Positions 6,385 through 10,223 of a stretch of DNA of 10,223 bases are shown here, piece after piece. Made by a program: the position numbers and the translations under genes. Every line of letters starts with the position of its first letter. Within the stretch, counting starts at the first letter, position 1. This stretch comes from an uncultured Lachnobacterium sp. (lineage in GTDB: Bacteria > Bacillota > Clostridia > Lachnospirales > Lachnospiraceae). The stretch lies in assembly GCA_937889225.1 (NCBI GenBank), contig CALAST010000029.1:1-10223 (forward strand). Direction: 5' to 3'. The notes under the pieces are model-generated. The model had not been told where the DNA came from, did not search any database, and saw only the letters and a list, made by a program, of their open reading frames with translations.

Positions 6385-7762
6385 AATAACGTTTTCCTTT
6401 TCCATCATAACGCTTCTTATAAGGTCTTTCATACGCAGTTTCTTCTAATTCTTCTACAGATGCATTATAGCCTCTGTAGTCGCGTTTTGGTTTATAATCA
6501 CTTTCCGGCTTTTCCTTATAGTCACGTTTTTCTCTAAACTCATTCCGTTCTTTATAATCACGCTTCTCTTTGAACTCATTTCGTTCTTTATAATCACGTT
6601 TTTCTTTGAACTCATTTCGTTCTTTATAATCACGTTTTTCTTTGAATTCATTTTTCTCTCTATAATCGTGTTTGTCTCTAAAATCCGTTCGTTCCTTAAG
6701 CTCACCTTTTTCACGAGAGTTTTGTTCTTTTATTTCATTTTCTTCTTGTGGTTGGCGATTTTCTCTACCATCATGATTTTCTTTTGCTTCTTTTTTTTCT
6801 TTTTGATTTTCTCTTGATTCATGATTTTCACGGAATCGACTTTTTTCATAACGATGTGATTTTTCCGGCTTTTCTTCTACTACGCCCTCATCCTCAAGAC
6901 CTTCTAATTCTTTTAATTCTTCTTCTGTAAGTTTTACATCTTTACGTTTCTTTTGACGGAAAGAAAGCTCTTTTACAGGATATTCCTGAAGTTCTTTTTC
7001 ATTTCCGTTGTCCACTACAACTTTCACAAGCTGACGAAGTACATTTACGCTTTGCACTTCTCCTTTTATTCCATCTTTTGTTGTAACAATATCACCTACA
7101 GATGGAAGGCGACTGTTTAAGTATTCATATGTTTCCTGTTCATTTTTCAAACAGCACATCAATCTGCCACATACACCGGAAATTTTCGTTGGATTTAAGG
7201 AAAGGTTCTGTTCCTTTGCCATTTTAATCGATACCGGCACAAAATCAGCCAAATATGTCTTACAGCAAAGCGGTCTTCCGCAGATACCAATTCCGCCTAA
7301 AATCTTTGTTTCGTCACGCACACCAATCTGACGAAGTTCAATTCGTGTACGGAATACTGCTGCTAAGTCCTTTACCAATTCACGGAAGTCAATTCTTCCA
7401 TCAGCGGTAAAATAAAATAATAACTTATTGTTATCAAATGTATATTCAACATTTACCAGTTTCATTTCTAAGCCATGTTTTGCAATTTTTTCTTTGCAAA
7501 TCGCAAGTGCTTCTTTTTCTTTTTCACGATTACGCTCTACTACTCTTTCATCATCGTCTGTTGCAACACGAAGCACCGGTTTCAAAGGCTGAATGACTTT
7601 TTCTTCTTCCACATCCTTTGGTGGAATCAATACTGTCCCCATTTCTACGCCACGTGCAGTTTCCACAATGACATGCATTCCTGTTTCCAAATCAAATTCA
7701 CATGGGTCAAAATAATAGATTTTGCCGGCTTTTTGGAAACGGACTCCTACTACTTTTATCAT
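6341..7762 (-). CDS. ricT: RicT/YaaT, PSP1-domain protein, with long charged C-terminal tail
   Basis: In Bacillus, RicT (YaaT) forms a complex with RicA and RicF that carries iron-sulfur clusters and steers RNase Y mRNA processing, affecting sporulation, biofilm and competence. Residues 1-280 match the family: the opening MIKVVGVRFQKAGKIYYF, a lysine/glutamate helix, and two cysteine clusters, GICGRPLCC (Cys161, 166, 167) and GVCGRLMCC (Cys198, 203, 204), the likely cluster ligands. Family members are usually about 275 residues; this one is 473. The extra part from about residue 299 is almost entirely Lys, Glu, Arg, Asp and Asn, with five 12-residue repeats at 359-418, and ends in an RGYN/KKRYDGKGKRYFGKNRKK basic segment. 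It is probably disordered and could bind RNA or ribonuclease partners (inference). Its ribosome binding site AAGGAG lies within the final codons of holB, three bases before which holB ends, so coupling is likely. Confidence 0.95.
   Translation of the reverse strand: MIKVVGVRFQKAGKIYYFDPCEFDLETGMHVIVETARGVEMGTVLIPPKDVEEEKVIQPLKPVLRVATDDDERVVERNREKEKEALAICKEKIAKHGLEMKLVNVEYTFDNNKLLFYFTADGRIDFRELVKDLAAVFRTRIELRQIGVRDETKILGGIGICGRPLCCKTYLADFVPVSIKMAKEQNLSLNPTKISGVCGRLMCCLKNEQETYEYLNSRLPSVGDIVTTKDGIKGEVQSVNVLRQLVKVVVDNGNEKELQEYPVKELSFRQKKRKDVKLTEEELKELEGLEDEGVVEEKPEKSHRYEKSRFRENHESRENQKEKKEAKENHDGRENRQPQEENEIKEQNSREKGELKERTDFRDKHDYREKNEFKEKRDYKERNEFKEKRDYKERNEFKEKRDYKERNEFREKRDYKEKPESDYKPKRDYRGYNASVEELEETAYERPYKKRYDGKGKRYFGKNRKKRDYNSGE
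6509..6688 (-). repeat. Five tandem 36-bp repeats within ricT
   Basis: In-frame 36-bp units encode TDFRDKHDYREK (degenerate), three copies of NEFKEKRDYKER and NEFREKRDYKEK, covering RicT residues 359-418. The three central copies are nearly identical in DNA, and the end copies have diverged. Because units are multiples of three, copy number could change by slippage or recombination without breaking the frame. Confidence 0.93.
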
Positions 7763-7765
7763 ATC

Positions 7766-8755
7766 TTAATTCTCCTTAATGGTCAGCAATAACAACTCTA
7801 TGACCAAATCAAAATTTACATTTGCATTTAATCGCAGCCTTGTTTTTTCCAAGGTATCTAATATTTCTTCTATTCCGGCATAAGATTTTTTTGCTGCCTG
7901 TTTTTTTATATCATAAACCTCATCTTTAAAAATAAGGTTGTTTACATTATTTGTCGCCTTCATGTATAAAACATCCCGAAACCAGATAACAAGCAAATCC
8001 AGATAATCCTGCACCTGTGTCTTATACTCGGCTATTCCTTTTACGGCATCATTTATTTCATACAAATCCATATCATCCAGCTTTTTCATAAGTGAAATCG
8101 CATTTTGCTTCAATTCATTAAATTCTTCAGATGAAGCAAGCCGGATAGCCTTTCCCACATTCCCCTGTGCAAATGCCGCACAAGTCTGTGCCTGATAATC
8201 CGGAATCTTATAATATCGCATTAAATGTTCCGTAATCAGTTCTTCTTTTACATTCTTTAAGTTCAAGGTAATGCACCTTGATAAAATTGTTGGCAAAAAT
8301 GCAGAGGCGTTTGTTGTAAGAAGAAGAATTACCGCATAAGTTGGCGGTTCTTCAATCGTCTTTAGCAATGCATTCTGTGCCTGTATATTCATCTTTTCTG
8401 CTTCATCTATGACATAAATCTTATATTTACTGCTATAAGGCTTGATAACAATATCGTTGTTTACCTGATGACGAATATCATCTACCGAAATAATATTTGG
8501 CTTCTCATGTGTTACATAAATAATATCCGGCTGATTATTTTCTTTTGCCTGCCTGCAGGAGCGACAATCCATGCAAGGCTCAGTCCCTTGCATTTCACAT
8601 TGCAATGCCATGGCAAATGCCTTTGCAATCATCATTTTTCCTGCACTTTTTTCTCCATTTATGATATAAGCATGGGATATTTTATTCATATAAATGGCAT
8701 TTTTTAAATGTGTCGTTATCTGTTTGTGTCCTACAATATCTCGAAATCCTGCCAT
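7766..8755 (-). CDS. holB: DNA polymerase III delta prime subunit HolB
   Basis: Delta prime is the fixed subunit of the clamp loader that puts the beta clamp on DNA. The 329-residue protein has the AAA+ order of the family: FRDIVGHKQI at the start, a P-loop GEKSAGKM (34-41), a zinc site with Cys53, Cys61, Cys64 and Cys67, Walker B KIYVIDEAE (112-120), sensor 1 LLTTN, and the SRC motif (159-161) that gives delta prime its arginine finger. In the P-loop the usual Ser/Thr after Lys is Met41, so it probably does not hydrolyse ATP, in line with delta prime rather than gamma/tau. The ATG has AAAGGA 8 bases upstream, within 11 bases of the yaaR stop. Its end sets the ricT ribosome binding site. Confidence 0.96.
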   Translation of the reverse strand: MAGFRDIVGHKQITTHLKNAIYMNKISHAYIINGEKSAGKMMIAKAFAMALQCEMQGTEPCMDCRSCRQAKENNQPDIIYVTHEKPNIISVDDIRHQVNNDIVIKPYSSKYKIYVIDEAEKMNIQAQNALLKTIEEPPTYAVILLLTTNASAFLPTILSRCITLNLKNVKEELITEHLMRYYKIPDYQAQTCAAFAQGNVGKAIRLASSEEFNELKQNAISLMKKLDDMDLYEINDAVKGIAEYKTQVQDYLDLLVIWFRDVLYMKATNNVNNLIFKDEVYDIKKQAAKKSYAGIEEILDTLEKTRLRLNANVNFDLVIELLLLTIKEN

Positions 8756-8766
8756 TTCACTTTCCT

Positions 8767-9213
8767 TTACGTAAAGATGTCAAGAAGCAATCCTTGAATT
8801 TCGCCAATTCTGCTTAAGATAGAAAGATGGTCTTTCTCATCTTCCACAAGCTCGGTTGCTAAGGCATCTAAATTTTCATCAATTAATTTAATAATACCAT
8901 ATACACGATGTCGTCCACGCCTATCTAAAAAGTTTTCTCTGGAAAACTTATGAGAACGATACACAACTTCTTCTAAAAATTCCCGCACTAATCCCCGATA
9001 CCGTTTCAAATCCCTGATATCCATATGCTCTGCAATACGATTTCCCTGAGCCGTGATATCTTTCATTAACTCTTCCACTTTTGCCTGTAACTGAGCATCG
9101 CTAATTGCACTCGATAGTGTAAACTTAAATGTGCCATCACCTGCCGTTACTTTACTCGTTTCAGCAAGCTGATTTACCTGTGTTACATCATGGATTTTCA
9201 TATTCATATCCAT
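8767..9213 (-). CDS. yaaR: YaaR, DUF327 family protein
   Basis: This is a 148-residue DUF327 protein like Bacillus YaaR (about 146 residues), which lies directly before holB there too. Function is unknown. The body is helical and charged, with family-typical QGNRIAEHMDIRDLKRYRGL, VREFLEEVVYRSHKFSREN, and RHRVYGIIKLIDENLDALA. No catalytic motif or membrane segment is seen. The reading frame is open to a GTG at 9222, but that codon lies inside the ribosome binding site GGGAGGTGGG. I use ATG 9213, 8 bases after GGAGG. Two further in-frame ATGs (9207, 9201) follow closely. It ends 11 bases before holB, so the two are probably co-transcribed. I found no convincing promoter directly upstream. Confidence 0.93.
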   Translation of the reverse strand: MDMNMKIHDVTQVNQLAETSKVTAGDGTFKFTLSSAISDAQLQAKVEELMKDITAQGNRIAEHMDIRDLKRYRGLVREFLEEVVYRSHKFSRENFLDRRGRHRVYGIIKLIDENLDALATELVEDEKDHLSILSRIGEIQGLLLDIFT

Positions 9214-9222
9214 ATTTCCCAC

Positions 9223-9446
9223 CTCCCTCTTAACTATTTATCAAATTAAGAACAACTCTCATTTTTACTAAAAAATTCCATTATTTTTTTTAATCAACTC
9301 TTTAAACTTCCACATCATTTCATGTTATATGCTCTTAAAGTGCATATTTCTCATTCACTTTTCAATTTTCTTAAGTGAAACGGACACTCAAAATTCGCAT
9401 TCGCTACTTTTTCTTCAAGTCAAGTGGATATTCGCAATCCGCTTCG
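9223..9446. other. AT-rich spacer with short imperfect repeats downstream of the guanylate-kinase-like gene
   Basis: No gene is visible. On the plus strand there is an inverted repeat TTCACTT / AAGTGAA (9354-9360, 9373-9379) and a 6-bp hairpin ATATGC/GCATAT (9327-9347). Two related segments lie at 9391-9408 and 9422-9450; on the minus strand both read AAGTAGCGAA followed by TGCGAAT, the second with GCGGAT inserted. The stop codon of the guanylate-kinase-like gene lies inside one copy. The bases just before yaaR carry its ribosome binding site. No good terminator is seen, so transcription may continue into yaaR. Confidence 0.45.
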
Positions 9447-10040
9447 CTACTTACTCATACAACATTTGATATACGCTTCGATTTCCTCCAAGGTATTCTC
9501 TAATGTTACATTTAAAAAACGTTTCGAAATACCTGCTTCTTTTAAATTCTCTTCTGAAAAATCTTTTGCATCTGCTAAAAAACGCCTGCACATTTCTTCA
9601 TACTTTGGAATCACCTGCTCTTTTTCTCTGGCAATTGCCCGAAGCAATCTGTCTCCATCTTCTACTTCCACATAAATAGGAACGGTTTTCTCAGAACCAA
9701 AATAATCTCTGATTTTCACATAACTTTCCAATGTGCCAATCAATAAATAATTGTTCTTTTCTAAATCAATATTATCATCATTTACGGTAAAATATTTCCA
9801 TACTCCATAAATGGTATGATACGCTCTTAATTCTACAATGCGATTTTCTTCTTCCAACCGCTTTACATCTTCTTCGCTACAAAAACAATACTCCCTGCCC
9901 GGCACTTCTCCATCACGAATCGGACGGGTTGTATAAGGAAGGATACGTTTTAGGTCTAACTTTGTTTCCTGCAATAACTTCTTATAAATAGTATCCTTGC
10001 CTGTCGCACTTTTTCCCATTACACAAAATATTTTTCCCAT
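9447..10040 (-). CDS. Guanylate-kinase-like protein
   Basis: A 197-residue P-loop protein with the guanylate kinase layout: Walker A GKSATGKDT (9-17), then the nucleotide-binding block YTTRPIRDGEVPGREY (36-51) with Arg39, Arg42, Glu45 and Tyr51 matching the GMP contacts, then VELRAYHTIYGV, where a Glu and Tyr-Gly of the base-recognition loop are kept. The serine contacted by GMP in yeast Gmk aligns with Pro35, and P-loop residue 16 is Asp. It could therefore be a paralogue with altered substrate preference, although guanylate kinase activity remains possible. Its place beside yaaR is that of tmk in Bacillus. The ATG has a weak ribosome binding site (AGAAAG) and a promoter close upstream. It is separated from yaaR by 233 bases of repeat-rich spacer. 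Confidence 0.85.
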   Translation of the reverse strand: MGKIFCVMGKSATGKDTIYKKLLQETKLDLKRILPYTTRPIRDGEVPGREYCFCSEEDVKRLEEENRIVELRAYHTIYGVWKYFTVNDDNIDLEKNNYLLIGTLESYVKIRDYFGSEKTVPIYVEVEDGDRLLRAIAREKEQVIPKYEEMCRRFLADAKDFSEENLKEAGISKRFLNVTLENTLEEIEAYIKCCMSK

Positions 10041-10057
10041 AATGTTCTGCTTTCTTA

Positions 10058-10086
10058 ATTATAATATAGTTGCAAAAAATTGACAA
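10058..10086 (-). promoter_or_regulatory. Sigma-A promoter of the guanylate-kinase-like gene
   Basis: Minus strand: TTGTCA (10081-10086), 17-base spacer, perfect TATAAT (10058-10063). Predicted start near 10051, so the mRNA leader would be only about 10 bases and holds a poor ribosome binding site. This could serve the whole cluster if readthrough to yaaR occurs. Confidence 0.8.
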
Positions 10087-10120
10087 ATTTTATTCGTTTC
10101 TCATTATCTACTTGATTCAC

Positions 10121-10156
10121 TACTTGTTACTGTTCACACATGACCAGTAACAAGTA
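10121..10156. repeat. Perfect 12-bp inverted repeat
   Basis: TACTTGTTACTG (10121-10132) and CAGTAACAAGTA (10145-10156) flank a 12-base loop. No gene overlaps it. It shares its right-hand CAAGTA with the next inverted repeat, so both hairpins cannot form fully at once. An extra CTACTTG at 10109-10115 precedes it as a direct repeat. Confidence 0.85.
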
Positions 10157-10198
10157 AAAATCCATTTAAAATTTGCTTCGCAAATGGATTTTTACTTG
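10151..10198. repeat. Perfect 17-bp inverted repeat with GCTTCGC centre
   Basis: CAAGTAAAAATCCATTT (10151-10167) pairs perfectly with AAATGGATTTTTACTTG (10182-10198). The 14-base centre contains ATTTGC-TTC-GCAAAT, an alternative shorter hairpin competing for the same AAAT. It lies upstream of the promoter of the guanylate-kinase-like gene and so is not in that mRNA. It could be the terminator of a gene further right or a dispersed intergenic repeat; neither strand has a clean poly-U tail outside the stem. Confidence 0.85.
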
Positions 10199-10223
10199 CA
10201 AAATTTACGTTTTCATACGTACT

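Noticed and set aside
6509..6688. Regular 36-bp repeats that could suggest a CRISPR array
   Set aside because: The units are directly adjacent without spacers and encode an in-frame protein repeat within ricT.
6454..6714. Minus-strand 86-codon frame in the ricT repeat region
   Set aside because: It is a frame-shifted reading of the same 36-bp repeats; the RicT frame is continuous and conserved upstream.
7475..7792. Plus-strand open frame of 105 codons opposite ricT
   Set aside because: Antisense shadow of the conserved RicT N-terminus, Phe-rich, with no family resemblance.

Overview
The window looks like a chromosomal housekeeping region of a low-GC, Gram-positive anaerobe in the Clostridia, most likely a Lachnospiraceae-type organism. 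That placement is inferred from AT-rich DNA, strong AGGAGG-type ribosome binding sites, consensus sigma-A promoters and two gene clusters known from Firmicutes; no marker fixes the genus. Nearly everything is on the minus strand. The one plus-strand gene is a lipoprotein at 1630-3381.

Right to left on the minus strand, 10040 to 3348 holds a guanylate-kinase-like gene, yaaR (DUF327), holB (DNA polymerase III delta prime), ricT (PSP1 family), a TrmN6/YabB-type tRNA methyltransferase, rsmI (16S rRNA C1402 2'-O-methyltransferase) and a membrane-anchored CapA-family protein. This matches the Bacillus order tmk-yaaQ-yaaR-holB-yaaT-yabA-yabB-yazA-yabC, except that tmk/yaaQ are replaced by the guanylate-kinase-like gene and yabA and yazA are missing. 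The holB-ricT-methyltransferase core is tightly packed, with a 3-bp gap and then an overlap, and the ricT Shine-Dalgarno lies in the last codons of holB. The genes join replication (delta prime), RNA processing (RicT) and RNA modification (methyltransferase, RsmI).

The left end (1-1047) is a DUF951 gene, rpsF and ssb, the start of the usual rpsF-ssb-rpsR operon, with a clear promoter in front of rpsF. An initiator tRNA-fMet with a perfect consensus promoter and its own terminator lies at 1260-1333. A divergent AT-rich spacer separates it from a DUF885 zinc-peptidase-like lipoprotein. That gene converges on capA with a 34-bp overlap, and its intrinsic terminator lies inside the capA coding region.

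The least ordinary parts are: the long charged tail of RicT with five tandem 12-residue repeats; the two palindrome-rich spacers flanking the guanylate-kinase-like gene; the terminator embedded in capA; and the Gmk-like protein, which lacks a nucleotide-contacting serine. I see no phage, insertion sequence, CRISPR array or defence system, and nothing that amounts to a new multi-gene system.
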